Positions 47,904 through 58,796 of a DNA stretch of 64,000 bases are shown here, piece by piece. Source of the DNA: Lineus longissimus (lineage: Eukaryota; Nemertea; Pilidiophora; Heteronemertea; Lineidae); the NCBI RefSeq assembly GCF_910592395.1, contig NC_088310.1, forward strand, positions 19,661,501 through 19,725,500. Direction: 5' to 3'. The notes under the pieces were generated by a model. It saw only the letters and a list, made by a program, of their open reading frames with translations, had not been told where the DNA came from and ran no database searches. A program made the translations under genes and the position numbers. The first letter of the stretch is position 1; each line of letters opens with the position of its first letter.

Positions 47904-50731
47904 ATGTCCGAGTCCGGGACTACAATAGCGCTTTCAGAAGCTCAAGTGACAGGTGAGTATTGCTGCAGCTTCGTCAATCATATCTGAGTGTACACTCCTC
48001 TTATGCGGTTGAAATAGGTATCTAAAAAATAGAGGTTTTCTGTTTGGCGCGGGGGCTAAAAGTCTTGGATGCCTTTGACCGACACTGAGGACTCCTGTTG
48101 GGAATGTAACGTGAGAGTATAAACCTCTTTTGATCAACACCTTCGTGGATGGGCGATGAAAAGTGGCTATGGAAATCAGCATTGCTACATTGAGACCATG
48201 GCGAGTTCCTCTCATGTTGGTACTTCGTCAATCTATTCACGCCCAGCTCTCCTAAAGGAAAACATGTTCCTGGCCTCCTCTCTGTAAAACGGGAGCGTAC
48301 AACCGTAAACGATGAAATTAATAGTGTAGTTCACGAGGCCAACTTGGTCAAGGAATTTTGCCAAGTATTCGAGGAATCGAGCGTAATTTGGATCAAATTT
48401 TGGTGACCGCAAGACTGTACCGTAATAGGCCCAAGCTGCTGAAGCAGGGGTTAGAAATACCACAAAAAGTGTCGAAACAAGCATTAATGATACAACGACC
48501 TTTAATTCCTGGCTTGATTTTGAATTGGTCTTTTTTGGACCGAATTCTGCTCTTCTTATGCCGATTAAGATGACAATGTTGCTAACGAATATTAGGCAGC
48601 TTGGGATGTAGTTATACATGCAGATATCAAACTGGTACATCATGAGTTTGGTAAGGCTTGCTGTCTGGTAGAAACATACCAAGATATGGTTGATATAAAG
48701 CTCAAATAGGACCAACCTTGGTAGGCTGACTCCGACAGACATAACGACTATCATTATGGTGAGGAGCATACGTTTTCTGTGCGTTATGAACAGCCTCTTC
48801 AGCGGAAACCAGACGACGAAGGCCCGCTCTACAGAGAACACCACAATTATCCATGCGGAGATACACTCGAAAACGTGGATGAAAAATGGAATGACTTTGC
48901 ATGAGAAGTTTGAGTAGAATGATAGATTGACGCTAAAGGCACCGTCAGTTATTTGGGAAAGCCCGCTGTCTAACCAATTGGCCACGATACCGTATGTGAC
49001 GAGTACCCCCAAGTCGGACAGCGAGAGGACACTGAGATACTGGACGGTGGCGTCCCGCCGGTGCCGCGTCCGAATGAATATGACGAAAGAAACAACGTTG
49101 CCGATTATGCCCACCACAAGGACGCTGAGGATGACGTAACCTTCCGTAAAAGAGAGAATGTTCCTCAGAAACTGCAGCGCTGTCTTCTCTTCACTCTCGT
49201 CAAGAAACAGACTGGTTGGGGTAATATCGCCACTACTGAGTCTGCTGGTGTTCATGTTGTGAAAGCAACGAAAATATCGGTTTCCTGGTTCCAAATCCTT
49301 CCTCAGTGTTGGTTTTAAGATACGCTGGTCCTGGACTACTATCATCCGTTGGTTAACGCCAATCAACATGGTGTTTCGTCAGATTTATTCAATGAAACAT
49401 GATAAATATGGTGTAATGTTTTTATTTCTCTGTCTCAATTGTATATTTAGTCACAGTGTCTCATAATAAACGAAGACTATTTCAGAACAATTACAAGAAA
49501 CGCTACTGAAATATTAGCATCCTATTTTTATTACAGTAGAGTGCGGTGTAATATTACTACAGAGATAAGCCATGGAAATACATGTGGGCTTTGGTTTCTC
49601 ACATGCCTGTTGTAATTCACATTTGGTTACTTTCACACCAGAAAAAAATCACTTTATGTTCTTTAGGCTAAGCTTACATGTATAGTTTCCAAATAAATTC
49701 AAAATATTCACACAAAAAACAAATAGGATCCAATACTACAGTTTATGATGGGTGTTGTCGTTCATTATGCAACCACACTGGTTGGATTCAGAATATATAT
49801 GCCGTGTAAAATCATGAATGCGTTCACCGTTTTTCCCACCAGAATACAGAGAGGCCTTTCGATTATTTGACAAAGATGGTGACGGCCACATTACGACGGT
49901 AGAGCTGGGTACAGTGATGAAATCGCTGGGTCAGAGTCCTTCAGAGAAGGAACTACAGGACATGATTAATGAAGTTGACTCGGACGGTAAGTAAGAAGCG
50001 ACAGAAACGAAATTTGCCTCAACACGAGACACGTCTCATTCGTCCTTTTACCAATTAACAGAATATTCTTGAGCCTGCGAGGATTCGGTTTTATCTCAAG
50101 CGAAGACGATACGAAAGAACCATCGCCAATATCTTTTATGGATAAGTTCAATCCTGTAAGAAAGGACATTGATTCTTTGTTCCAGGCAACGGTACGTTAG
50201 ATTTTGATGAATTTCTCACCATGATGGGCCGCCACCTTCATGAATCTGGCAACTCAGAAGACGACATGCGCGAGGCCTTCCGAGTATTCGATAAAGACGG
50301 AGACGGAAATATTACGTCAGCGGAACTACGTCACGTGATGATGAACCTCGGCGAGAAGCTGACTGATGATGACGTAGATGAGATGATCAGGGAGGCTGAC
50401 ATTGATGGGGATGGACAGGTTGATTATGAAGGTGGGTTATGTGCGATCCTCATTCGGCAACCTTTGCGTGTCTTATTAGCTCAAAAATGGCCGCAGTAAC
50501 TGATGCTTTGATGCCGTTGACCATGCCTCGTGTGGGCAGAGCGCAAGGTTTAACATATTTCTTGGGCGCGTGTGGAAGCTAAGTTTTTGGATAGTGAGAC
50601 TGCGGGTTTCTAGCAAATTTGTGTCAGTTGTTCATTTATGCTGTCAACTTCGACATCTGGACATTTTTTCAAATTAACATTATGTGTGATCTGTTCCAGA
50701 ATTCGTCAAAATGATGGGGACGAATCGTTGA
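47904..50731 (+). CDS. Calmodulin-like protein 1, four EF-hands
   Basis: Coding exons 47904-47952, 49843-49986, 50186-50431 and 50700-50731 join in phase 1 at each junction and give 156 residues. The first exon encodes [16 protein letters not shown]; if the ATG at 45511 is used, the protein gains MTEV and the exon starts at 47895. All four EF loops are canonical: 26-37 [12 protein letters not shown], 62-73 [12 protein letters not shown], 100-111 [12 protein letters not shown], 136-147 [12 protein letters not shown]. The protein ends [11 protein letters not shown], against the EEFVQMMTAK type of calmodulin. The linker between lobes is calmodulin-like. Predicted cytosolic calcium sensor. The intron at codon 17 and the 144-nt second exon match the classical calmodulin gene structure. 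A GPCR gene lies in the 47953-49842 intron on the opposite strand. It heads a cluster of three. Confidence 0.9.
47953..48232. other. Intron of calmodulin-like gene 1, 3' side of the nested GPCR
   Basis: Non-coding apart from the nested GPCR that follows. The remaining part of the intron (49370-49842) is AT-rich and holds no gene. Confidence 0.6.
48233..49369 (-). CDS. Class A (rhodopsin-like) G protein-coupled receptor, intronless, orphan
   Basis: Single frame of 378 residues from the first ATG. Met39 (MNTSRLSSG) is an alternative start with an immediate sequon. TM1 contains GN (Asn91), TM2 LSLSDL (Asp119), and Cys157 pairs with the ECL2 Cys232. TM3 ends [10 protein letters not shown], an ERA in place of DRY. 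TM6 has FLTPASAAW (Pro308) without the CWxP tryptophan. TM7 has [10 protein letters not shown], with NFxxY replacing NPxxY. The pattern resembles invertebrate peptide-receptor-like families (FMRFamide receptor or GPR139-like); the ligand is unknown. It lies wholly in the intron 47953-49842 of calmodulin-like gene 1, on the opposite strand. A single uninterrupted exon suggests a retro-derived or ancestral intronless copy. Confidence 0.88.
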   Translation of the reverse strand: MLIGVNQRMIVVQDQRILKPTLRKDLEPGNRYFRCFHNMNTSRLSSGDITPTSLFLDESEEKTALQFLRNILSFTEGYVILSVLVVGIIGNVVSFVIFIRTRHRRDATVQYLSVLSLSDLGVLVTYGIVANWLDSGLSQITDGAFSVNLSFYSNFSCKVIPFFIHVFECISAWIIVVFSVERAFVVWFPLKRLFITHRKRMLLTIMIVVMSVGVSLPRLVLFELYINHILVCFYQTASLTKLMMYQFDICMYNYIPSCLIFVSNIVILIGIRRAEFGPKKTNSKSSQELKVVVSLMLVSTLFVVFLTPASAAWAYYGTVLRSPKFDPNYARFLEYLAKFLDQVGLVNYTINFIVYGCTLPFYREEARNMFSFRRAGRE

Positions 50732-51825
50732 AGAACTCGGTGTTTGAAGATATGCCCATCACCACATTGACAGATCAAAATGTCCCATTTTGCGTCTTCC
50801 ATGCGACGATCTTCAAGAATATCATAAGAGAAATAATATCAAGTCTACTCGTACATTTTAAACTTTTGCTTGTCGTGTTTTCTAGCATTGCACAGTAGCC
50901 TAAATGATATAACATTATCGGTGCAAGATCCAAATCAAACAGATTTCGTGGCCGCTCATTATAGTATAGTACGCAGAGTACTATAGTCACGCATAGTACT
51001 ATATAGTCACGCATATAGTACAGTGTATGAATCTGAATTTGAATTCGATTTTAGACAGATGGATCAGTGATAGAGTAATTTGTAATAAACTTGGCCATTA
51101 GGTCTGCCAAAGGTTCCAGGTCATTGTCAGTGATTGATATGCAAGAGCACTGCCGTTGGTCCGATATCCAATTGAATAGCATTTTAATATCTCTTGAAAA
51201 CGATTGTCATGCGAAAGTTCCTTTATAAGGTTTGACAAAGCAGTAACGTGCGGCCGCAATAGATAGGCCTATTTCTGTCGCAAATGTTAGATGGGCAATT
51301 GCGATTGATTTTGGAGGAGCGCGAAGGGGCACCAGCCTTGGCTAAACATCGCACGATTTTGCAAGTGTGGCTAGAAAAGATATAAAGGTCGACTTGAACG
51401 TTTGGTGTTAAGGTTCAGGATTCAATTTTGAAGATAATAGCTTTTTACATCAGTCGAGAAAATATGCTAGCTTTCTATATCTTGGCACTTGCTGATAATC
51501 TATAATCGAAAACATAATCTGTAATAGAAGACACCATGTGTGATAGATGTTTTGAAGAAGGGCGCCCTTTGTGAGCCTAAATATGGTAATAAAGATTTCA
51601 ATACATTAAAGAGATTCACTTTTATGTCAGTTTTGTGTCATTTTCATTTTTGAATATCGGGGGAACTCATCGCACAATCGTAAGTAGGACCCAGATTGAA
51701 ATTTTGAATAAGTGTTATTTCTCGTATTCTAAACCATTGTTTCGTTTATTTGTTGGGCAACTTGCGTTCAATCACACTCGCCTGGATGCCAGTGGTTGAA
51801 CTAGAGCAGTCTGTTTCATACTGCC
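50732..51825. other. Intergenic region between calmodulin-like genes 1 and 2
   Basis: 3' flank of gene 1, with AATAAA at 51084 and 51588 as possible polyadenylation signals. It also holds a short tandem repeat at 50961-51025. No gene recognised. Confidence 0.55.
50961..51025. repeat. Short AT-rich tandem and palindromic repeat
   Basis: Repeated AGTACTATAGTCACGCATA-like units (two clear copies, a third partial). The AGTACT core is self-complementary. Confidence 0.7.
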
Positions 51826-54800
51826 ATGTCGGGCAAAAATGATGAGATAGCTGATACTCCTCGTTTTATGCAGAAAACAAGATCATCTTCTGCCATGAGC
51901 GACGCGGCTAAGCGGAAGAAAGAGGCGCCCAAGGCGGCCCCAGCGCCCGTGAAACGCCCTGGTATGGCCCCAAGGACCACCACCCCGGTAAGGTTTTCAT
52001 TTCGTATTTCCATTTACCATATTCAAGACAATATTGCTCTAGGACATCCCGATGACCGTCAACGCGAAAACATTCGCCACTATTTGCTTGAAATCTGCGA
52101 AGTACGTGACCTTGACCTTCCTCTTGCGTTTTCGTAAGATTCGCCGAGGCTGGTCGGAACATACACGTCCATACAGATAAAAGCTTCATCTAGTTTATGA
52201 ATAACTAGGGACCCTCGCCAAAAAAAGACGTTGATTGACCTACATAATAAAGAAGTTGTTGAGATTTCGCGACAAAACGCCATATTTGTCAAATGAGCGA
52301 ACAGCTTATCAATGCGAACGTTGTTTTGAATCAAAATATACCGTGGTTGGTCTCAATCATAACCTTTAAACTGCAGTACCACAGTCCATTTGATCAATCG
52401 ACGTCAGAGCTAACGCCAGCGTTATATCCTTTAGTAAATTTCAATTACAAAAGTAGCGTTGGACTTAACGTTAACGTCAACGTTACTGCTAACACCGATC
52501 GATCAATGGGCCCTGAATGGTTAATTAAATGACGAGCCTAGACAAAGATTCACAAAGGCCCTTGGAAAATTTGGTGAATGTTCTGATCTAGTTCTAGCTA
52601 AGATAACAAAATAATTCCTCGTGGTTCTTTCGCGTGCATTTACATGTAATTGCATGGATTCTTTGTAAGGGGAAATGATCTCCCACAGCGCTGGAAAGAC
52701 CTGCAATGTCACTGAATGGGTATTGGTATTGCAAATAATACTTGTTCGTGGGTCTGGCTTCTTTTAGAACAGACTTACTTATGTTGGTGTAAGGATAGAG
52801 GCGCGAGGAAGGACATTATCTTATGCATGATTTATTCACTGAGGACACCAACATTTCGTGTTGGGCACTACCTGTCGGTCTTTACATACCCCATTCTCGT
52901 TATGTTTTGTGAAACCAGAGGATAGTTTTTCGAGATACGCGTGGAGATATTGTTCAAGAACGTTATTTCTATTCCATAAGTGATGATAAAGGGTTTTGGA
53001 CGTCTGATCCTCGGATTCTAAAAGTCACATTAAGTTCAGATTGGACGACTGTTGATATTGGTGACACGATCGGCCAGTCTGCCTCAACTGTTCCTTGACA
53101 AAATAATCATTGCCGCTGTATCTGATTTTGCCACCATGCCCCGGCCAAGCTCATCCACGTCTACTGCCTCTCTTTCGTCACAGAAAATCAAGGTGACGGA
53201 CACGAGTAAACAGAAGGGGGCCAAGGCTGCCCCGGCCTCGGCGAAGAGGCCTGCCTCTACCAAGAAGACTGAGCAGCAGAAACAACAGGAGGAGGACATT
53301 TTGATGACGCTGTCTGAGGAAGACTTATTAGGTATGTGAAAATTGAGAACGTGGATGAACTTAAGGCATCTTCATCCCAGCCTCTATGATGACAAAATGG
53401 AGTCCGAGTAAGGAAAGCGTGGTGGCAAGAGCTTTTGATCTCGGAACTTCATGGGTTCGAGGTGGTACTTTCTGAATTTGCCTAAAAAGCCCAATTGTAT
53501 AAGCGCAGTTTGTGCCGCGTTCCTTGGTTTCTTCAGAATGTTTCTCTGGTTTAGGCGGGGGAACAAACATGTAAAGCCCGTTGGGACAGTAAGTTGTACA
53601 GTGAAGCCACGGATCATGCACTGAGGAACCATTTTAGTTGAGTAAGATTCTTGAGACGAAATATTAATATCCTGCTAGAATTTGTCCCATACAAAATAAC
53701 CGTTTACACCCCATTAAAATATCTCCCAGGTTGTGTTTATCTATACAATATTTACCAAGGGGACAGTGTGGCTTCAATGAACCGGTTATACACTACTGGA
53801 ACAACCCAAAGGCCCTAGAATACAATTCTAGCGTCAGTGGCTTAACATAGTAAATATTGACTAGACAGTTTGGATAAACAATATTTGTTTAGACCCAGTC
53901 TGTTGCGAATACGGGTAATAAACCGGGACAGTTTAAAACTTGTCACTTAATGCGTCGCGCGTAAACTGGGAAATGAATTTGTTGCTAGAACTAAGATTGA
54001 TCGAAGAAACAACACAGACAGAGTTTCATTTGCCAAAGAAGGAAGCGGTATATTTTATCTATCATACTCAGTCCGTGACAAAGTAGAAGTAAAGGTACCC
54101 CATTTACACATGTATATCCTAAAAAATAATGGTTTTTTTTCATCACAGAGATGCAGCAGGTGTTTGTTCTGTACGACAAGGACGGCGACGGCACCATCTC
54201 CACCAAGGAGTTGGGTGACATGTTCCGCTACCTCGGGCAAACCACATCCGATGCCGAGTTAGACGATATCATCAGGGATGCCGATACCGACGGTAAGTGC
54301 ATCCTTGGTATTGGCCAACCAGAAACCCAGTACTTGCCATGGCCATAAAGAACAAGCATGATAGGTATGCCATCTAATTGGCCAATTCCTGAACGGAAGT
54401 CACAAGTTCCTACTCGAGGAAAGTGGTGAATAGCGGTCATGAATGTAAACACCTATTTCGTCTGCGAGAAAAAAAGCGAGATTTTACAAAATCCTACATC
54501 TTTCAGGTGATGGTGAACTCGACTTTGTTGAGTTTGTGACGATGATGATGAAGAGAATGTCGAACCAGTCCGAGGCGGAACTAAGAGAAGCATTTAAGGT
54601 GAATCCCTGTTACATCTGTCAGCTACCATTTCAAATCGTCGTGATCAAAAACACTGTCGTGTGCAAACTCTCTGTTGTTCTTGCCGTTATGTTGAATAGA
54701 TTTGCTAATGTTTATAATCAAATGGCTCAAATGAGGAATGGCAAATCAGTGTAATGTATAAGAGTATGAAATATTTTGATTCCTATTTGATTACTCGTGC

Positions 54801-55246
54801 TCTAGGTTTTTGATAAGGATGACAAGGGTTACTTGACCCATGATGAGTTGCGTGCTGCCATGACAACCAGGGGGACGCCCATGACGGAGGAGGAGGTCAA
54901 TGAAATGATAGCCGAGGCGGATGTTGATGGGGATGGCAATATTGACTACAAAGGTAAGATAGAAATGTAAGGTAAGGTGGTACAATGGTCCTTTCGAGCA
55001 TTGAATGTGTACTGCCAGCTCTTTCGGGACCATACATTTGCACAATTATAAACAATATGAGTCTATACTAGTACCTTTAAATATCGATATCCGCGCACTT
55101 TTTGTAATGGTCTCGATCGCCGTGTTTCTTGTTCACAACATAGCAACGATAACTGCATAGTACTCCATTGTTGGCAAATATAATTTTCACCAAACAACGT
55201 TTCTTCACTCTTTTCAGAACTGGTCAAGTTGATGATGCCCCATTAA
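51826..55246 (+). CDS. Calmodulin-like protein 2, basic Ala/Pro-rich N-terminus plus four EF-hands
   Basis: Exons: 51826-51987 ([16 protein letters not shown]..., phase 0 end), 53184-53331, 54149-54292, 54507-54598, 54806-54953 and 55218-55246, giving 240 residues. An alternative start at 53136 (MPRPSSSTS, Kozak-like CCACCATGC) reads through into the 53184 exon and gives 202 residues. The N-terminal part is rich in Lys, Ala, Pro, Ser and Thr. EF loops in the 202-residue form: 75-86 [12 protein letters not shown], 111-122 [12 protein letters not shown], 147-158 [12 protein letters not shown], 183-194 [12 protein letters not shown]. Loop 3 has Lys at position 5, so it probably binds calcium poorly. 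It ends ELVKLMMPH. An extra intron between AFK and VFDKDD is missing in its two neighbours. AATAAA is at 55431. Role: cytosolic calcium sensor; target unknown. Confidence 0.87.
53136..53183 (+). CDS. Alternative first coding segment of calmodulin-like gene 2
   Basis: Encodes [16 protein letters not shown] in frame with the exon beginning at 53184. A pyrimidine-rich CTCTCTTTCGTCACAG acceptor sits at its end, so this stretch is coding only when transcription starts downstream, and is intron when the 51826 exon is used. Its opening MPRPSSS resembles the MSRPASK opening of calmodulin-like gene 3. Confidence 0.6.
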
Positions 55247-55277
55247 TTCAAAGAGACGGTGACGAATGTTGGTTATG

Positions 55278-55356
55278 AAAGTGTCCCCTCCTTGCAGGCA
55301 AGCCCGGCAGTGAAGGCGGAGGAGAGGGCTCGCGGAGGAGAGGGACCGCTGCCATG
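55278..55356 (+). pseudogene. Decayed copy of the first exon of calmodulin-like gene 3
   Basis: About 75 bp closely resembling 55884-55958, including AAGCCCGGCAGTGAAGGCGG against AAGCCTGGCAGCGAAGGCGG, and CTCGCGG and ACCGCTGCC in the same order. The initiator ATG is GTG here and the frame is not maintained. It lies just after the stop of gene 2, in its presumed 3' untranslated region. Confidence 0.75.
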
Positions 55357-55430
55357 GCTTGTCTTGCATCATAAGCATTTTACAGATCTTGTTATATCAA
55401 TGTAATAATGTACATATTGTATATCTTGTG

Positions 55431-55436
55431 AATAAA
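55431..55436 (+). terminator. Polyadenylation signal of calmodulin-like gene 2
   Basis: AATAAA about 185 nt after the stop codon, followed by a T-rich stretch. Confidence 0.65.
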
Positions 55437-55885
55437 AATTGGTACTTTTTACACTGCTTTCTTACTTTTCTTATTATATTGGTATGGGCTCAGCCAGAAA
55501 TTTGCTCGCCTTATCCCTTTTTGGCTGATCATATACAACTTGTTTTCTGGTTACTAACGTCCAAAGCGATCGATACCGAGAGAAGCTATATTCAATTTAG
55601 TTCCAACTAGACACAGAATAAACAAATCATAAATCACCTTATGATAGTAACGGGTTGTCGTACCTTAAATTCAACAGAAAGATTACTCTGGTACAAAGCG
55701 ATTCCTTGACGAGCCCCATGCATTTATTGTAACCAAATAGAGAATACTCTACACGCTCAAAAGGCCTACTTTACAAACCACACAATCCATTTCTGCTATT
55801 GACAAATCTCTATTTAGAAATGATATTCAAAACATGGCATGAGATGATGTGATGTGAACAGCAGTGCACTTTAGCACTTGAGAAA

Positions 55886-58796
55886 ATGTCCCGTCCGGCG
55901 AGTAAGCCTGGCAGCGAAGGCGGAGGAAAGAGCTCGCGGTCATCTACCGCTGCCAACCCGGCGAAGAAGACTCCGACACCAAACAAGTCAACACAACCAC
56001 CGGTAAGTAATAATAGCAACTAGTCGAAAATGCTTATGTTTTTGCTGTCAATGTAGTTTACTTGTATTGGGTTAAAGACAAATTTTGGGGTGTACCAAAT
56101 TACTGTTTATTTCTAATACGGTATCCCGCGGCCGGTCATGATGAACGATTCTGGAAGGATGTCCATCGGAATCAACCGGCACCTAGAACTTGACCGTGCA
56201 CAATCACTAAGCGTGTCAGCGACAGCAGTTTTTAAGGGACGAAATAATCGTGGCCTTGGTCGTGTAGTCATCGTATGTGGGACCGGGTACTGACCATATT
56301 CCCATATTTTTTCGAAGGCTAACAATTTTATGTAGGGGGCGCGATACAAACTTAATAAAGGTAAACATTATCGAGCTAAATATTTATGAGACAAGCTATC
56401 TGGAGTAAACAACAGATACGTGTTATGCATCGAGTGTCAATGGTAGTTTTGATGTTTAATACAGGCCCAGAAGGCATATCGAAACAAATGTAATATGTAA
56501 TAAGTAAATAAATCTTTATTCTAATTGACTACCAACATACCATATCAATGATATTACTTTCTAATATAGATAGGCTGAAAGACAAACAAGGTATGCAATG
56601 TTTGCTTGATGGCTGTTAAAATTAGATTTTCATAAATGCATAGGGTGCACTTGGTATGACAGTGTGTCTTATACGCAGAATTACTTTGCCAACATTTTGT
56701 CCGTGTGTCTCTAGATCAAAGCTTGCGTTCCAAGTCGGAGGACACGTTGTCTTCGCAGACACGGTTGCAGAGTTCATGAATGTGACAATGTCTTAGACGG
56801 ATTCATCTGTAACGAGGACATTTGGTGTCAGTGGTATTGCCATTCTTATTCAAAGTTTTGCTGGTGATTGTGGTATATATAATACATGGAAATTGATAAC
56901 ATTTGAAATGCTGGCCTTCACAAGACTGGGTCGAGCAGCTGGACTACACTGTTCTGACGAAAACCTGAAACTCTCAAGAAACAATGATGCAGGAGGACGG
57001 CGCCAAAGTGAAACCTTTATTATATCCTCTTCTCCGCAGAAACTCCAGGCGACTGGTCCGCCTGGCTCTTATGCGCCATCCACCCGGACTCCCACCACAG
57101 CTTCAGGCAGCAGGGCGTCGAACAAGAGCAAGGTATCTGTGAAGATTCCTAAGAAGAGAGGGAATCTAGAGTCAGTCGAGCTTCAGCTATTGCGACCAGA
57201 GGAGGTTCGACGTGAGTAGGCTACCATGTTGTTCCCATCGCCATTGGTAACCATTGCAAGTTGCTGAATTTGCTGAGTTTACTGAGACGTACCTCACTCC
57301 GATGTGGCGAAAGCTTGTCCACTCATGAGACTGCATGAGAAAATGGTAGTATCCTTCAGGACGGAAAACACCACGTCCTTGATACAGCTCTCATGCCCTT
57401 AAATATCAGCGAAATAGGAAAAAAAGTCCAGGTCATTATTGTCTGTTAAGCAATACTTTGCGAAGCGGACCTCCACTGCTCCCCTCCAACCTACGGATGG
57501 AGTATCTGTTCATACTGAGTACACCTCTTCTCTTTTAGTATTACGCAAGGCGTTCGCCCTTTACGACAAAGATGGTGACGGCACGGTCAGTACCCGCGAG
57601 CTGAAGACCATCCTGAGAGCAATTGGTTACTCGCCGTCAGAGGCTGAGCTTCAGGACATGATACACGAACAAGACCCGGACGGTACGTGTTGAAGTGATC
57701 TTATCCGGCACGGCCGTATGACGCAGGGGGGGGGGGGGGGGGAGGGATGTGTCACTTGAATGCGCCCATGCAGACGGCGAGGGAAAACGTGTTTTCATGC
57801 AGATTTGGGACGAAAAGTGATGTTCTGCTCTCCGAAGACTGCCTTTTCGTTCCCCCTCCAATCTTATACAAAAAAGTACGATACGGCCCAATCCTAGACT
57901 CCTATACTGTCCATTTGCATCCTAATCGTCTTTCCTCTTTGCGACGGGGCTGGTCCACTGCGTCCGGAGTGTACCCAATCCTGGCCTCCTGGTTGTGACT
58001 TTGTCCTCAAAAGACTATAGGATAAATGCTACTTATCATGGTCTTGGATTTGGAGGCAATGTGGCCATATCTGTTAGTTTGACTAAGTTTGTGTGACACT
58101 GCACTTGTACGTTTGCGTAAATACAAAAGAAGCTTCAATGTCTCATTTTCAGGGGACGGCTACCTGACCTTCCACGACTTCGCGCACCTGATCGCGCAGC
58201 GCAAGAACTCAGAAAACACGGAGGAGGAACTGCTGGCGGCGTTCCGTGTGTTTGACCGGGACAGAGACGGTCACATCAGCTCAGAGGAGTTGAGGACAGT
58301 CATGCGGAAGATGGGAGACGTTATGACCGAGGAGGAGATAGAGGACATGATCACGGAGATCGATGTGAACGGCGACGGCGAGATTGATTATAATGGTGAG
58401 GAGAATATTTGGGCGGGAGGGATGGCAGTTAACTGAACCTTGGTGACGGAAATCTTCCCAGATTCGGACTGACGGTTGACTATGTCCGTCCTAAAACAAA
58501 CTGTTCGTTTTGCTCCTCCTTGACGACTCGTAGTTTTAATGATAATGTCATGTACAACTTTGTCTTCGGCACAACCTTTGTCTTGCATTTCGCTGCAGTT
58601 TTGTCGGAGACGCAAAATCGAAACAGATACATAATGACAAAAAAATGATAATCATTTTAGTAAGCATGGCAAAAGTTCGAGTCAGACGAGACAAGTCGCA
58701 TCCAATTTATTTGATCCCTGGCAATGAAATCCAATGTGGTAATTCCTTGTCTCACTTTGATTTTCAGAATTCCTCGAGATGATGTTGTTCGAGTAG
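55886..58796 (+). CDS. Calmodulin-like protein 3, Ser/Pro/Lys-rich N-terminus plus four EF-hands
   Basis: Exons 55886-56002, 57040-57211, 57539-57682, 58153-58395 and 58768-58796 join in phases 0, 1, 1, 1 and give 234 residues. Residues 1-96 are basic and low complexity ([17 protein letters not shown] onward, then [13 protein letters not shown]). EF loops: 106-117 [12 protein letters not shown], 142-153 [12 protein letters not shown], 179-190 [12 protein letters not shown], 215-226 [12 protein letters not shown]. Loop 2 ends in Asp rather than Glu, which usually weakens calcium binding. The protein ends [10 protein letters not shown]. The 144-nt EF1 exon is the same length as in genes 1 and 2; the EF2-EF4 exon is undivided as in gene 1. 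A calcium sensor with an unusual extension, perhaps for anchoring; partners unknown. Confidence 0.9.
56003..57039. other. Intron 1 of calmodulin-like gene 3
   Basis: AT-rich intron with no gene. An open frame entering the 57040 exon from upstream (56893 on) is intronic; the CTTCTCCGCAG acceptor defines the exon. Confidence 0.65.
57726..57742. repeat. G17 homopolymer
   Basis: Seventeen consecutive G, inside an intron of calmodulin-like gene 3, 44 nt after the donor site. Length is likely variable or error-prone. Confidence 0.9.

Noticed and set aside
52293-52532. Plus-strand frame of 79 codons in calmodulin-like gene 2 intron
   Set aside because: No similarity and no splice support; it lies inside an intron rich in AACGTT repeats.
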